Assembly: GCF_034314165.1 (NCBI RefSeq)
Contig: NZ_JAVIWK010000001.1
Location: forward strand, 248,001 to 312,000
Direction: 5' to 3'
DNA: 64,000 bases
Source: Pseudomonas sp. Bout1
GTDB lineage: Bacteria; Pseudomonadota; Gammaproteobacteria; Pseudomonadales; Pseudomonadaceae
Part shown: positions 39,007 to 49,685 of the stretch, one piece after another
How the letters are laid out: each line of letters starts with the position of its first letter
How positions within the stretch are numbered: position 1 is the first letter of the stretch
The notes under the pieces: generated by a model
Seen by the model: the letters and a program-made list of their open reading frames with translations, nothing else
Told to the model about the DNA's origin: nothing
The model's database searches: none
Position numbers and translations under genes: made by a program

Positions 39007-39888
39007 CTAGTGCTGCTCGGCAAGACACTCGCGTAATGCGTCGTGCCACTGCGGCTGCGAGACGTGCCATTGTTGTTGCAGGCGGCTGCAATCGAGGCGC
39101 GAGTTCAGCGGGCGCCTGGCCGGCGTTGGATAGGCGCTGGAGGGGATCGCTTCCAGCTCGGCGCAGGCACGGCCGCTGGCGCGCAGTTGCTCGCCGATGG
39201 CCTGGGCAAAGCCGAACCAAGAGGTCTCGCCCTGAGCGGTCAGGTGATAGACACCCCAATCTCCGGCCTGGCCAGCCTGCCAGCGCTCGATGAGGGCGCG
39301 GGTGCTGTTGGCGATGGTTCCGGCCCACGTGGGTGCACCGATCTGGTCGGCGACGATGCGCATCTGCGGCTTTTCCTGCAGCAGGCGTTGCATGGTCAGC
39401 AGGAAGTTCTTGCCGTGGGCCGAGTAGACCCAACTGGTGCGCAGAATCAGGTGCTCACCGCCGACGGCGGCGATCGCCTGTTCACCGGCCAGCTTGCTTG
39501 CGCCATAGACGCCCAACGGGTTGGTTGCGTCGCCTTCGTTGTAGGGCGCGGCCTTGCTGCCGTCGAACACATAGTCGGTGGAGTAGTGGATCAACGGAAT
39601 GCCCAGTGCCTTGGCTTCTTCGGCGAAGATCCCGGGTGCGCTCGCGTTGATGGCAAAGGCCACGTCCGGTTCGCTCTCGGCTTGATCGACGGCCGTATGG
39701 GCGGCTGCGTTGATGATCAGTCCCGGGCGATGGGCGCGCACTTGCTCGCGGATCTGCTCGGGACGGGCCAGGTCAAGCTGGTCGCGGCCCAGCACAATCA
39801 GCTCGCCCAGGCCCTGGAGGCGCTGTTGCAGCTCCCGCGAGACCTGGCCGTGTTGGCCGCTGATGAGGATCTTCAGGGGGGCGCTCAT
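39007..39888 (-). CDS. rmlD: dTDP-4-dehydrorhamnose reductase
   Basis: A 293-aa SDR-fold enzyme that makes dTDP-L-rhamnose in the last step of the pathway. The cofactor motif GQHGQVSRELQQ is near residues 11-22 and the catalytic YxxxK is in YGASKLAGE. It is the last of four genes with 4-bp overlaps. The L-rhamnose donor feeds lipopolysaccharide and, in some pseudomonads, rhamnolipids. Confidence 0.95.
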   Translation of the reverse strand: MSAPLKILISGQHGQVSRELQQRLQGLGELIVLGRDQLDLARPEQIREQVRAHRPGLIINAAAHTAVDQAESEPDVAFAINASAPGIFAEEAKALGIPLIHYSTDYVFDGSKAAPYNEGDATNPLGVYGASKLAGEQAIAAVGGEHLILRTSWVYSAHGKNFLLTMQRLLQEKPQMRIVADQIGAPTWAGTIANSTRALIERWQAGQAGDWGVYHLTAQGETSWFGFAQAIGEQLRASGRACAELEAIPSSAYPTPARRPLNSRLDCSRLQQQWHVSQPQWHDALRECLAEQH

Positions 39889-40430
39889 GGGAACAGGTCG
39901 GCCTCTTGCAGGCTACTCCCGGCCTGGTCCTTGGCGGACAAGGTCGGCATGCCAGTCAGTTGCCAGTCAATCTTGAGCTCTGAATCGTCCCACCGAATGC
40001 ACCGTTCGGCTGAGGGCGTGTAGTAGTCCGTGGTTTTGTAGAGGAATTCGGCGTGGTCGCTGAGTACTACAAAACCATGGGCAAATCCCGGTGGGATCCA
40101 CAATTGGCGATTATTCTGCGCGGACAAGCGCACGCTCGCCCACTTGCCGAAGTGCGTTGAGCTGCGACGGATATCCACCGCAACGTCCAGCACTTCTCCC
40201 GCGATTACACGCACCAGTTTGCCCTGGGCGTGCTCTACCTGATAGTGCAGGCCACGCAGCACACCCTGTTGCGAGCGCGAGTGGTTGTCCTGCACAAACT
40301 CCTGTTGCAAACCGGTCGCCTGGGCAAAAGCCCGGGCGTTGAAACTTTCATAAAAAAAACCGCGCTCGTCGCCAAAAACCTTCGGCTCGATGATCAATAC
40401 ACCGGGCAGTTCAGTGGCGGTCACATTCAT
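39885..40430 (-). CDS. rmlC: dTDP-4-dehydrorhamnose 3,5-epimerase
   Basis: A 181-aa cupin epimerase. Family segments: [17 protein letters not shown] at residues 16-32, [19 protein letters not shown] with the catalytic His near 62, and [14 protein letters not shown]. It acts between RmlB and RmlD and overlaps both neighbours by 4 bp. Confidence 0.96.
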   Translation of the reverse strand: MNVTATELPGVLIIEPKVFGDERGFFYESFNARAFAQATGLQQEFVQDNHSRSQQGVLRGLHYQVEHAQGKLVRVIAGEVLDVAVDIRRSSTHFGKWASVRLSAQNNRQLWIPPGFAHGFVVLSDHAEFLYKTTDYYTPSAERCIRWDDSELKIDWQLTGMPTLSAKDQAGSSLQEADLFP

Positions 40431-41302
40431 TTAGTTTCCCCAGCAAGAGTGAACAAGTATTGACCATAGCCGGTTTTGCCAAAATATTTGGCCCGCTCCA
40501 ATAAATGATCTCGGTCGATCCAGCCGTTCTCGTAAGCGATTTCCTCCAGGCACGCCACTTTTAACCCTTGGCGGTGCTCGATGGTTTGTACATACGTCGA
40601 GGCTTCCAGCAGGCTGTCGTGGGTGCCGGTGTCGAGCCAGGCGAAGCCACGGCCGAAGCGTTCCACGTGCAAGTCGCCACGCTGCAGGTAGGCGTTGTTG
40701 ACGTCGGTGATCTCCAGTTCGCCGCGTGGCGAGGGTTTGACTGCCTTGGCAATCTTGATCACGTCGTTGTCGTAAAAATACAGGCCGGTCACCGCGTAGC
40801 TCGACTTTGGCTTGGCGGGTTTTTCCTCGATGGAAAGTGCGCGGCCCTGGCTGTCGAAATCGATCACGCCGAAACGCTCCGGGTCCTTGACCCAGTAACC
40901 GAACACCGTGGCCCCGGACGGGCGTTCGGCAGCAGTGCGCAATTGGTCGCCGAAGTGCTGGCCGTGGAAGATGTTGTCGCCCAGGATCAGGCACACCGGG
41001 TCATCACCGATAAACTCTTCGCCAATCAAAAATGCCTGGGCCAGGCCATCCGGAGACGGTTGTTCGGCGTAGGTGAAACGCACGCCAAACTGGCTGCCAT
41101 CGCCCAGCAGGTTACGGTATTGCGGCAGGTCCAGCGGAGTGGAGATCAGCAGGATGTCCTTGATCCCGGCCAGCATCAGCACGGAGATCGGGTAGTAGAT
41201 CATCGGCTTGTCATACACCGGCAACAGCTGTTTGGAGACGCCCAGGGTAATAGGGTGCAAACGGGTGCCGGAGCCGCCGGCCAATACGATGCCCTTCATC
41301 AT
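40427..41302 (-). CDS. rmlA: Glucose-1-phosphate thymidylyltransferase
   Basis: A 291-aa nucleotidyltransferase that makes dTDP-glucose from dTTP and glucose 1-phosphate, the committed step of the pathway. The signature [16 protein letters not shown] is at residues 4-19, with [15 protein letters not shown] and LGDNIFHG following. It overlaps rmlB and rmlC by 4 bp each. Confidence 0.96.
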   Translation of the reverse strand: MMKGIVLAGGSGTRLHPITLGVSKQLLPVYDKPMIYYPISVLMLAGIKDILLISTPLDLPQYRNLLGDGSQFGVRFTYAEQPSPDGLAQAFLIGEEFIGDDPVCLILGDNIFHGQHFGDQLRTAAERPSGATVFGYWVKDPERFGVIDFDSQGRALSIEEKPAKPKSSYAVTGLYFYDNDVIKIAKAVKPSPRGELEITDVNNAYLQRGDLHVERFGRGFAWLDTGTHDSLLEASTYVQTIEHRQGLKVACLEEIAYENGWIDRDHLLERAKYFGKTGYGQYLFTLAGETK

Positions 41303-42381
41303 GCGATCAGATCCTTAAAGTCGGTGTTGCCTAGTCGTTCGCCCTGATAACTGCCGTCCTGGACCCTGCGGCACCATTCGAGGTTATCGAGGTACCACTG
41401 CACGGTTTTGCGCAGGCCGGTCTCGAAGGTTTCTTCGGGAACCCAGCCCAGTTCGCGTTCAATCTTGCCGGCGTCGATCGCGTAGCGCTGATCGTGGCCC
41501 GGGCGATCCTTGACGAAGGTGATCAGGTCAGTGAATTTCTCGACGCCCGCCGGGCGCTGCGGCGCCAGCTCTTCCAGCAGGGTGCAGATGCTGCGCACCA
41601 CGTCGATGTTCTTCTGTTCGTTGTGACCGCCGATGTTGTAGGTCTCGCCCACTACGCCTTCAGTCACCACTTTGAACAGCGCGCGGGCGTGGTCTTCGAC
41701 GAACAGCCAGTCACGCACTTGCAGGCCATCGCCATACACCGGCAAAGGTTTGCCGGCCAGGGCGTTGAGGATCACCAGCGGGATCAGCTTCTCGGGGAAG
41801 TGGAACGGCCCGTAGTTATTCGAGCAGTTGGTCAGCAGCACCGGCAGGCCATAGGTACGCTGCCAGGCGCGGACCAGGTGGTCGGAAGCAGCCTTGCTGG
41901 CGGAATACGGCGAGCTTGGCGCGTAAGGCGTGGTCTCGGTGAACAGGTCATCGACGCCATGCAGGTCGCCATACACTTCATCGGTGGAGATGTGGTGGAA
42001 CCGGAAGGCGCTTTTGGCCGGTTCTTCCAGCGTCTGCCAATAGGCGCGTGCGGCCTCCAGCAGGCTGTAGGTGCCGACGATGTTGGTCTGGATAAAATCC
42101 GACGGGCCGTCGATGGAACGGTCCACGTGGGATTCGGCCGCCAGGTGCATGATCGCGTGCGGCTCAAAGCGCGCCAGCACGGCGCTGACGGTGGCCTGGT
42201 CGATGATGTCTGCCTGGACGAACTCATAGCGGCTGTCGGTCGCGATGCTGGACAGCGACTCGAGGTTGCCTGCGTAGGTCAGTTTGTCCAGGTTGAGCAC
42301 TTGGTGCTCGGTGTGTTGAATCAGGTGCCGGATCAGAGCGGAACCGATAAATCCGGCGCCGCCGGTGATGAGAATGCGCAT
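41299..42381 (-). CDS. rmlB: dTDP-glucose 4,6-dehydratase
   Basis: A 360-aa extended SDR enzyme. The start ATG at 42381 ([20 protein letters not shown]) puts the GGAGFIG NAD motif at residues 7-13. The catalytic [10 protein letters not shown] and [12 protein letters not shown] (YxxxK) are present. It is the first gene of the rmlBACD operon, whose promoter should lie in the 177-bp region shared with the divergent aminotransferase-fusion gene. Confidence 0.96.
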   Translation of the reverse strand: MRILITGGAGFIGSALIRHLIQHTEHQVLNLDKLTYAGNLESLSSIATDSRYEFVQADIIDQATVSAVLARFEPHAIMHLAAESHVDRSIDGPSDFIQTNIVGTYSLLEAARAYWQTLEEPAKSAFRFHHISTDEVYGDLHGVDDLFTETTPYAPSSPYSASKAASDHLVRAWQRTYGLPVLLTNCSNNYGPFHFPEKLIPLVILNALAGKPLPVYGDGLQVRDWLFVEDHARALFKVVTEGVVGETYNIGGHNEQKNIDVVRSICTLLEELAPQRPAGVEKFTDLITFVKDRPGHDQRYAIDAGKIERELGWVPEETFETGLRKTVQWYLDNLEWCRRVQDGSYQGERLGNTDFKDLIA

Positions 42382-42558
42382 GTCTGAAGCCCTTTTCCTT
42401 AGACGGACAATAAGCGAATGGAGCATAGCTTGAGTTGTGACGCCGGGCGGTGCAAGGGGGGAGAGCATTTTGCGTGCCAAAACACCTGATTCGAAGGGGT
42501 TGCGTAACGTTCGGCACAATGGCGATATAAGCGCCTGATAAAAAGCCGAGGTCGTCAC

Positions 42559-45468
42559 ATGTTGCTCGCCACGTTGATTCATCGCGCCAGCCTGCCATGC
42601 CCGCAGGTGGGGCCTGTGCCTGCGGCGCAGCTACTTGAGCAGCATTACGGCCTCGGTGGGGCGTTGCATTCCCTGGGCAGCCAGCAAGACCTCAATTACC
42701 GCGTCGACAGTGACCGTGGACGGTGTGTGCTGAAGATCTGCCGGGGCGACTACGCCGCCGTCGAGCTGCAGGCCCAGCACGCCGCCCTCAAGCACTTGCA
42801 GGCACATTCGGATGTGCGGGTGCCCAGGGTGATCGCGGCGCTTAACGGCCAAGCGATACTGACCGAAAGGGTCGCTGGGCAAACGGTGCATCTGCGGCTA
42901 CTGGAGTATATCGACGGCCAGCCGCTGACCCATCTGCCGCATCTGGGACGCGAAATCATCGCAGGGTTCGGCGAGCTTTGCGGGCGCATGAGCCTGGCGT
43001 TGGCCGGCTTCGAGCATCCGGGCCTGGAACGTACCCTGCAATGGGACCCGCGTCATGCCCTTGAGCTGATCACGCATTTGCTGTCGACCCTCGAAAACCT
43101 TCCGCAGCGGGCCGCGCTTGAGCGCGTGGTGGAACAGGTCGGAAGTCGTGTGCGGCCCTTGGCGGACCAATTGCCGTGGCAAGCCGTGCACATGGACATC
43201 ACCGATGACAATGTCGTCTGGCAGCGTGACGCCCGGCGGCATTGGCAGGTCCAGGGTGTGATCGACTTTGGCGACCTGGTACGCACTTGGCGCATTGCCG
43301 ACCTGTCGGTGACTTGCGCGGCGCTGTTGCACCATGCCCAGGGCGATCCGTTCGCCATTTTGCCGGCGATCCAGGCTTGCCACGCGGTCACCCCGATGCA
43401 GCCGGCAGAGTTGCAGGTGTTGTGGCCTTTGATCGTGGCACGGGCTGCGGTGTTGGTCCTGAGCAGCGAACAGCAACAGAGCCTGGATCCGGATAACGCC
43501 TACCTGTTGAAGAACGCCGCGCATGAGTGGGAAATTTTCCAGGTGGCCACCTCGGTGCCTTTTGAACTGATGGAGGCGGCGATCTTGGGGTGTGTGGGTG
43601 CCGAGTTACCGCCGATTGCCGGGGCGGGCTTTGCACCGTTGTTGCCGGGGTTGGTGGGACGGGAGTTCGCGCTGATCGACCTGGGCGTACTCAGCCCGCA
43701 TTTCGAAGCGGGAAATTGGCAGCAGGAAGGGATTGATCGGCGGATATTAGAGGAGGCGGCTCTGGTACATGGGCTGGCGGCCAGCCGTTATGGCCAATAT
43801 CGACTGTCTCGCACCCAGCCCGACAGCTCAAGCGAGCCGGACACCTTCGCGCTTCACGTAGAACTGCACATGCCACTGGGCGCTGCGGTGGAAGCACCGT
43901 TTGGCGGCACCGTGCACTACGCCGCCGATGGTCTGCTATGCCTGCACAGCGCGCAGTTGAGCGTTCGGTTGTGGGGCGTGAAAGCCTTGTTGCAGCACGG
44001 TGCCGCGGTGGTAAAAGGCCAAGTGCTTGGCGAGGTTGCTGCGCCGCTGACGGTACAACTGTGCCGCGCCGAGCTTGAGCCGCCCCTGTTCTGCGCGCCT
44101 TCCCGGGCAGCGGCATGGCAAGCTGTGTGCCCATCCCCGGCTACTTTGCTGGGACTGGCCTGCGACGCCGAGCCGGAGTTGGACCCCAAAGCCCTGCTGG
44201 CCCGCCGCGACGCCAGCTTCGCCCGTTCGCAGAAGCACTATTACCTCGACCCGCCACGCATCGAGCGCGGCTGGCGCAACCACCTGATCGACATGCAGGG
44301 CCGCTCCTACCTCGACATGCTCAACAACGTCGCGGTGCTGGGCCACGGCCACCCGCGCATGGCGCAGGTGGCGGCGCGGCAATGGTCGCTGCTCAACACC
44401 AACTCGCGCTTTCACTATGCGGCGATTGCCGAATTCTCCGAGCGCTTGCTGGCCTTGGCGCCGGGCTCCATGGACCGGGTGTTCCTGGTCAACAGCGGCA
44501 CCGAAGCCAACGACCTGGCGATTCGCCTGGCATGGGCCTACAGCGGCGGGCGCGACATGCTCAGCGTGCTGGAGGCGTACCACGGCTGGTCGGTGGCGGC
44601 AGATGCGGTGTCCACCTCGATCGCCGACAACCCCCAGGCCTTGAGCAGCCGCCCGGACTGGGTGCACCCGGTCACCGCACCCAATACCTATCGCGGTGAG
44701 TTTCGCGGGCCAGACAGTGCGCCCGACTACGTGCGCAGCGTGGAACACAACCTGGCGAAAATCGCCGCGCAGCAACGTCAGTTGGCAGGCTTTATTTGTG
44801 AGCCGGTGTACGGCAATGCCGGCGGGATTTCCCTGCCACCCGGCTATTTGCAGCAGGTGTACGCCTTGGTGCGGGAACAGGGCGGCGTGTGCATCGCCGA
44901 TGAAGTGCAGGTGGGCTACGGCCGCATGGGCGATTTTTTCTGGGGGTTTGAAGAGCAGGGCGTGGTGCCGGACATCATCACCATGGCCAAAGGCATGGGC
45001 AACGGGCAGCCGTTGGGCGCGGTAATTACCCGCCGGGAAATCGCCGAGGCGCTGGAGGCCGAGGGTTACTTCTTCTCGTCGTCGGGAGGCAGCCCGGTGA
45101 GTTGCCAAATCGGCATGGCGGTGCTGGACGTGATGGAGGAAGAAAAACTCTGGGAAAACGCCCAAGTGGTGGGCGGTTATTTCAAGGCGCGGCTGGAGGC
45201 GCTGGTCGAGCACCATCCATTAGTGGGGGCGGTGCACGGTTCCGGGTTTTACCTGGGGCTGGAACTTGTCCGCGATCGGCAAACCCTGGAACCGGCCACC
45301 GAAGAGACCGCGCTGTTGTGTGATCGGCTGCGGGAACTGGGGATCTTCATGCAGCCCACTGGCGATTATCTGAACATCCTCAAGATCAAGCCGCCGATGG
45401 TCACTTCGCGGCGCAGTGTGGATTTCTTCGTGGACATGCTGGCGAAGGTGTTGAAAGAAGATCTGTAA
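42559..45468 (+). CDS. Kinase - M23-like - class III aminotransferase fusion protein
   Basis: A 969-aa three-part protein. The N-terminal aminoglycoside-phosphotransferase-type kinase (about residues 20-330) has the catalytic loop HMDITDDN (H211, D213, N218) and IDFGD (235-239). The middle (about 440-505) resembles a degenerate M23/lipoyl-like beta domain ([20 protein letters not shown]). The C-terminal class III aminotransferase-fold domain (about 545-969) has the PLP lysine K811 in MAKGMGNG. Related fusions helped identify ammoniophospholyases acting on phosphoethanolamine or phosphohydroxylysine, so phosphorylation followed by elimination is a plausible activity. It is upstream of aguBA. 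Confidence 0.85.
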   Translation: MLLATLIHRASLPCPQVGPVPAAQLLEQHYGLGGALHSLGSQQDLNYRVDSDRGRCVLKICRGDYAAVELQAQHAALKHLQAHSDVRVPRVIAALNGQAILTERVAGQTVHLRLLEYIDGQPLTHLPHLGREIIAGFGELCGRMSLALAGFEHPGLERTLQWDPRHALELITHLLSTLENLPQRAALERVVEQVGSRVRPLADQLPWQAVHMDITDDNVVWQRDARRHWQVQGVIDFGDLVRTWRIADLSVTCAALLHHAQGDPFAILPAIQACHAVTPMQPAELQVLWPLIVARAAVLVLSSEQQQSLDPDNAYLLKNAAHEWEIFQVATSVPFELMEAAILGCVGAELPPIAGAGFAPLLPGLVGREFALIDLGVLSPHFEAGNWQQEGIDRRILEEAALVHGLAASRYGQYRLSRTQPDSSSEPDTFALHVELHMPLGAAVEAPFGGTVHYAADGLLCLHSAQLSVRLWGVKALLQHGAAVVKGQVLGEVAAPLTVQLCRAELEPPLFCAPSRAAAWQAVCPSPATLLGLACDAEPELDPKALLARRDASFARSQKHYYLDPPRIERGWRNHLIDMQGRSYLDMLNNVAVLGHGHPRMAQVAARQWSLLNTNSRFHYAAIAEFSERLLALAPGSMDRVFLVNSGTEANDLAIRLAWAYSGGRDMLSVLEAYHGWSVAADAVSTSIADNPQALSSRPDWVHPVTAPNTYRGEFRGPDSAPDYVRSVEHNLAKIAAQQRQLAGFICEPVYGNAGGISLPPGYLQQVYALVREQGGVCIADEVQVGYGRMGDFFWGFEEQGVVPDIITMAKGMGNGQPLGAVITRREIAEALEAEGYFFSSSGGSPVSCQIGMAVLDVMEEEKLWENAQVVGGYFKARLEALVEHHPLVGAVHGSGFYLGLELVRDRQTLEPATEETALLCDRLRELGIFMQPTGDYLNILKIKPPMVTSRRSVDFFVDMLAKVLKEDL

Positions 45469-45593
45469 CAGTAAGTTCGATTGTTATCGGTAAAATATGA
45501 TGATTTTTCGATGGCTGGATAATTATTTGCTTTGAAAGCCGATTTTTATCCGCTATAAAGACGTGCACTTGCCCGCCGCCGAGGAGATGATTC

Positions 45594-46472
45594 ATGAGCC
45601 GTATCGTTACCGTTGCCGCGACCCAGATGGCCTGTTCCTGGGACCTTGAAGCAAATCTTGCAACCGCTGAAAAGCGCGTGCGCGAGGCCGCGGCCAAGGG
45701 CGCGCAGATCATCCTGATCCAGGAGCTGTTCGAGGCCCCGTACTTCTGCCAGAAGCCGAACCCCGACTACCTGCAACTGGCGACTACGGTGGAAGATAAC
45801 GTCGCGATCAAGCACTTCCAGAAAGTCGCCCGGGAACTGCAAGTGGTGCTGCCCATCAGCTTTTACGAACTGGCCGGCCGTGCACGTTTCAACAGCATCG
45901 CGATCATCGACGCCGACGGCGCCAACCTCGGGATTTATCGGAAAAGCCATATTCCGGACGGCCCGGGCTACCATGAAAAGTATTACTTCAACCCGGGCGA
46001 CACCGGCTTCAAGGTGTGGAACACCCGCTACGCGAAGATTGGCGTAGGCATCTGCTGGGACCAGTGGTTCCCGGAGGCCGCCCGCAGCATGGCGCTGCAA
46101 GGCGCAGAGATCCTGTTTTACCCGACCGCCATCGGCAGCGAGCCCCATGACAAGCGCATCTCGTCCCGTGACCATTGGCAACGCGTGCAACAAGGCCACG
46201 CCGGTGCCAACCTGATGCCGCTGGTCGCCAGCAACCGCATCGGCAACGAACAGCAGGACGGCTACGACATTACCTTCTACGGCTCCTCGTTCATCGCCAA
46301 CCAGTTCGGCGAGAAAGTAGAAGAACTTAACGAAACCGAAGCAGGCATCCTGGTGCACAGCTTCGACCTCGACGAACTTGAACACATTCGCAGCGCCTGG
46401 GGTTCGTTCCGCGACCGCCGTCCGAACCTGTATGGTGCGCTTAAAACCCTCGACGGTTCCCTGGAGTCCTGA
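45594..46472 (+). CDS. aguB: N-carbamoylputrescine amidase
   Basis: A 292-aa nitrilase-superfamily amidase that releases putrescine, CO2 and ammonia from N-carbamoylputrescine. The Glu-Lys-Cys triad is visible: Glu in LIQELFEAPYFCQ, Lys in YRKSHIPDGPGYHEKYYF, and Cys in VGICWDQWFPE. It lies 6 bp before aguA, and together they turn agmatine into putrescine. The AT-rich 125 bp upstream should contain the promoter. Confidence 0.96.
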   Translation: MSRIVTVAATQMACSWDLEANLATAEKRVREAAAKGAQIILIQELFEAPYFCQKPNPDYLQLATTVEDNVAIKHFQKVARELQVVLPISFYELAGRARFNSIAIIDADGANLGIYRKSHIPDGPGYHEKYYFNPGDTGFKVWNTRYAKIGVGICWDQWFPEAARSMALQGAEILFYPTAIGSEPHDKRISSRDHWQRVQQGHAGANLMPLVASNRIGNEQQDGYDITFYGSSFIANQFGEKVEELNETEAGILVHSFDLDELEHIRSAWGSFRDRRPNLYGALKTLDGSLES

Positions 46473-46478
46473 ATCGCC

Positions 46479-47585
46479 ATGACCACTTTGCACAGCACCC
46501 CCCGCGCCGACGGCTTCCATATGCCTGCCGAATGGGCGCCACAAACCCAAACCTGGATGATCTGGCCCGAGCGCCCGGACAACTGGCGCCTGGGCGGCAA
46601 GCCGGCGCAGGCCGCCCACGTGGCGGTGGCCAAGGCCATTGCACGCTTTGAGCCGGTAACCGTGGCGGTCTCGGCCGGCCAGTACGAAAACGCCCGTGCG
46701 CGCCTGGACGTGCCGAATATTCGCCTGGTGGAAATGTCCAGCGATGATGCCTGGGTGCGCGACACCGGGCCGACCTTCGTGATCAACAACAGCGGTGAAG
46801 TGCGTGGCGTGAACTGGGACTTCAACGCCTGGGGCGGCTTCGACGGCGGGCTGTACTCGCCATGGAACCGCGATGCCCAGGTGGGCGGCAAGATCCTCGA
46901 GATCGAGCGCAGCCCGCGTTATCGCACCGAAGGTTTTGTGCTGGAAGGCGGCTCGATTCACGTCGACGGTGAAGGCACCCTGATCACCACCGAAGAATGC
47001 CTGCTCAACCGCAATCGCAACCCGCACCTCGGCCGCGAGGAAATCGAAGCGGTGCTCAGTGCCAACCTGGCTGTGGATAAGATCATCTGGCTGCCAGATG
47101 GCCTGTTCAACGATGAAACCGACGGGCATGTGGATAACTTCTGCTGCTACGTGCGCCCGGGCGAAGTGCTGTTGGCCTGGACCGACGACCCGCAAGACCC
47201 GAACTACGCACGCTGCCACGCTGCCATGGACGTACTGCAAAGCAGCACCGACGCCCAGGGCCGCTCGTTCACAGTGCATAAAATGCCGATCCCGGCGCCG
47301 CTGTATGCCACCGAGGAAGAATGCGCAGGCGTGGACCCGGTCGACGGCACCCAGGAGCGCAATCCCACCGTGCGGTTGGCGGGCTCCTACGTCAACTTCC
47401 TGATCGTCAACGGCGGCATCATCGCGCCGAGCTTCGACGACCCGCTGGACAGCCGTGCCAAGGAGATTCTGCAGAGTCTGTTCCCGCAGCACGAAGTGGT
47501 GATGGTACCTGGCCGCGAACTGTTACTGGGCGGCGGCAACATTCACTGCTTGACCCAGCAGCAACCGGCCCCGCACAAAAACTGA
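46479..47585 (+). CDS. aguA: Agmatine deiminase
   Basis: A 368-aa guanidino-group modifying enzyme that converts agmatine to N-carbamoylputrescine. Family segments include WPERPDNWR near the N-terminus, [36 protein letters not shown] with the catalytic His, and the nucleophile Cys in [11 protein letters not shown] near the C-terminus. It is followed by a strong terminator that closes the operon. Confidence 0.97.
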   Translation: MTTLHSTPRADGFHMPAEWAPQTQTWMIWPERPDNWRLGGKPAQAAHVAVAKAIARFEPVTVAVSAGQYENARARLDVPNIRLVEMSSDDAWVRDTGPTFVINNSGEVRGVNWDFNAWGGFDGGLYSPWNRDAQVGGKILEIERSPRYRTEGFVLEGGSIHVDGEGTLITTEECLLNRNRNPHLGREEIEAVLSANLAVDKIIWLPDGLFNDETDGHVDNFCCYVRPGEVLLAWTDDPQDPNYARCHAAMDVLQSSTDAQGRSFTVHKMPIPAPLYATEEECAGVDPVDGTQERNPTVRLAGSYVNFLIVNGGIIAPSFDDPLDSRAKEILQSLFPQHEVVMVPGRELLLGGGNIHCLTQQQPAPHKN

Positions 47586-47654
47586 GTGCACTTGTAACAG
47601 CCTGATGCCGATTCGCACGGTAATTGGGTAGGTTGCGATTAGCGTGCGCACAGC

Positions 47655-47688
47655 AAGCCCACGTCCCCTCTGGGGCGTGGGCTTTTTT
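47655..47688 (+). terminator. Rho-independent terminator of aguBA
   Basis: AAGCCCACGTCCCC-TCT-GGGGCGTGGGCTT with one mismatch is followed by a run of six T. Confidence 0.9.
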
Positions 47689-47827
47689 GTGTGCGACTGC
47701 TGACAAACCGGGCACTTGGCATAGCTCTTGTATCGTTGTTGCCACATAGAGCACGGTATATGACTAAGTGGTTCTGTCATAAACCTTGAGTAAGTTAGCC
47801 GCTCATGCAGTCGGAGAGAACGCTGAA

Positions 47828-48040
47828 ATGAATGCCGATATCAACCTGATGTACACGCGCACGTTCCACCCCTTGCGGGTGAACAGTGACGCAGTCCAAG
47901 CGTTGGCGCTCTGGTTGAAGGCAAACGGTTCCCGGCAGATCAGGACGGCCGACCCGCGCCGGGTCATGAGCGAACGGTACCCGGTGGGGCTGTTCAGCGA
48001 GGATGAGGTGCAGGCGTTGTGTGAATTGATGCAAGGCTGA
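47828..48040 (+). CDS. Small conserved-looking protein of unknown function
   Basis: A 70-aa reading frame beginning MNADINLMYTRTFHPL and ending EVQALCELMQG. A good ribosome-binding site (GGAGAGAACGC) lies before the ATG at 47828. The composition and codon use are like the core genes. No domain or transmembrane segment was recognised. It stands alone after the aguBA terminator; the function is unknown. Confidence 0.6.
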   Translation: MNADINLMYTRTFHPLRVNSDAVQALALWLKANGSRQIRTADPRRVMSERYPVGLFSEDEVQALCELMQG

Positions 48041-48068
48041 CGGTTGTTTTCAATGTTGCACTGGACCA

Positions 48069-48097
48069 TGTGGTGAGGGAGCAAGCTCCTCACCACA
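48069..48097. terminator. Hairpin between the small gene and the receptor remnant
   Basis: TGTGGTGAGG and CCTCACCACA form a long near-perfect inverted repeat centred on GAGCAAGCT. It lies between convergent reading frames and has no T-tract. Confidence 0.5.
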
Positions 48098-48105
48098 CAA
48101 GCCTT

Positions 48106-48528
48106 TTAGAAACTGTAGGTTCCGGTCACCACCAGACTACGCGGGTCGCCGAACTGAATCTGCGCCGCACTCGTCGCTGACGCGTAGTACGTCTTGTCGC
48201 TGATATTGTTCAGCGCCGCCCGCACATCCCATTCCTTCTGCCGGAACCCGGCCAGTGCGTCCCAACGCCCATAACCCGGCAACGCCACCGTGTTGGCGTT
48301 ATCGGCATAACGCTCACCCACCAGCGTCAAGCCGGTCTCCGCGTACCACCCCATCTGCTGCTGCCAGCGCTGGCGCCCGACCTTGTTGGTTTTTGGGTCG
48401 TAGCTGACGGCGCAGGTGTTATCGAAGTCGCTGTCGAGGGTGAACACGCCCAACGTATGGCGCACCTGCCAACTGTCGTTCAACTCGTAGGCAAGCCGGG
48501 AACGCAGGGACTGGGGCACATAACGCAC
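48106..48528 (-). pseudogene. C-terminal remnant of a TonB-dependent receptor
   Basis: 140 codons match the end of a TonB-dependent (siderophore-type) outer membrane receptor: VPQSLRSRLAYEL, GLTLVGERYADNANTVALPGYGRWD, and the closing beta strand RSLVVTGTYSF with terminal Phe. The plug domain and most of the barrel, normally another 550-650 residues, are absent. The sequence breaks near a C6 run at about 48528-48534, where the neighbouring frame (RVKETSTATHTAP) might continue it for a few residues. It cannot make a working receptor. Confidence 0.75.
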
Positions 48529-48704
48529 GGGGGGCCGTGTGGGTGGCGGTGCTGGTTTCCTTGACGCGCGGGTAAAATCTGTAACGGCGTATGTTTTTCA
48601 GGGGTATTCGTCCGATTTTCGAAACAGTCTGAACGCCAATCCGGGGTTTTTCCCAGCTGTTCGTAAGATTAATCTGCAAATATCAACGTCTATTGGAGCC
48701 CGTC

Positions 48705-49415
48705 ATGTCGGCAGCCACGCTTCACTATATTTACGACCCGCTGTGCGGCTGGTGTTATGGCGCGGAGCCGCTGCTGCATGCCGCCCGGAGCGTGTTACCG
48801 ATCCAGTTGCACGGTGGCGGCATGATGACCGGTGCCAATCGTCAATCTGTCTCACCGCAGTTGCGCGACTACGTGATGCCCCATGACCGGCGCATTGCCG
48901 AATACACCGGGCAACCGTTCGGGCAGGCCTATTTCGACGGCCTGCTGCGCGACCACACTGCGGTGTTCGACTCCGCTGCGCCCATCACCGCTGTGCTGGC
49001 CGCCGAAAAAATCGCCGGTCGAGGCCAGGAACTGCTGGCGCGTTTGCAAACGGCTCACTACGTCGAAGGTCGCCGAATCGCCGATAACGATGTGCTGCTG
49101 AATCTGGCCGAATCCATCGGTCTGGACCCTCAGGTCTTTAACGCCGCCTTCGATAAAATCCTGGGTGATGAGACTCAAGCGCACATCAAGGACAGCCGCC
49201 AATGGCTGGCAAAAATCGGCGGCCAGGGCTTTCCCACGCTAGCGCTGGAGCAGGATGGCCAACTTCAATTGCTCGACATCAGCCCTTGGCTGGGCAAGCC
49301 CGAAGCCTTCGCCGAGTGGCTGAGACAATCAGTCGCAATTTCGATTCAATCCACGCCATCGAGTGCACCAATGTGTGGCCAGCAGGGTTGCGAAGATCCG
49401 AGAAGTGCAGGATAG
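48705..49415 (+). CDS. DsbA-family protein (FrnE-like, CGWC motif)
   Basis: A 236-aa thioredoxin-fold protein without a signal peptide. The active-site-like CGWC is at residues 13-16 in DPLCGWCYGAEP, and the helical insertion typical of DsbA/FrnE-type proteins follows. The ATG at 48705 has TTGGAG 7 bases upstream. It is probably a cytoplasmic disulfide isomerase or oxidoreductase. The C-terminus ends in a Cys-containing tail (MCGQQGCEDPRSAG). Confidence 0.82.
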   Translation: MSAATLHYIYDPLCGWCYGAEPLLHAARSVLPIQLHGGGMMTGANRQSVSPQLRDYVMPHDRRIAEYTGQPFGQAYFDGLLRDHTAVFDSAAPITAVLAAEKIAGRGQELLARLQTAHYVEGRRIADNDVLLNLAESIGLDPQVFNAAFDKILGDETQAHIKDSRQWLAKIGGQGFPTLALEQDGQLQLLDISPWLGKPEAFAEWLRQSVAISIQSTPSSAPMCGQQGCEDPRSAG

Positions 49416-49560
49416 AGCCTTGTGTACTGATGGCTATTTAATGCTGCTTAGACTTTTTTTGCCTAAATACAGAAGATTCACGAAATTGACACACAGTAAA
49501 GGGCGCGGATAGGATTCGCCCCAACGCCTGTGGCTAACCGCCATGACTTCCCCAATAAAA

Positions 49561-49601
49561 AAAGGCCCGCGGCATATTCAGTCGTCTGCGGGCCTTTTTT
49601 T
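49561..49601. terminator. Rho-independent terminator upstream of the second oprD-type gene
   Basis: AAAGGCCCGC and GCGGGCCTTT are paired across a 17-base loop, followed by seven T and preceded by seven A, so it may act in both directions. Confidence 0.75.
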
Positions 49602-49685
49602 ATCCGGGTAAGCCGACACCAGAAAAAGCAACACGGAGCCTGGTGTCACAGCGCGTACTCAACCAGTAATAAGGAATATAAGAAA

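Noticed and set aside
45546..47492. Very long minus-strand frame (over 600 codons) opposite aguB and aguA
   Set aside because: This is the usual antisense shadow of high-GC genes; the plus strand carries intact enzymes with catalytic residues.
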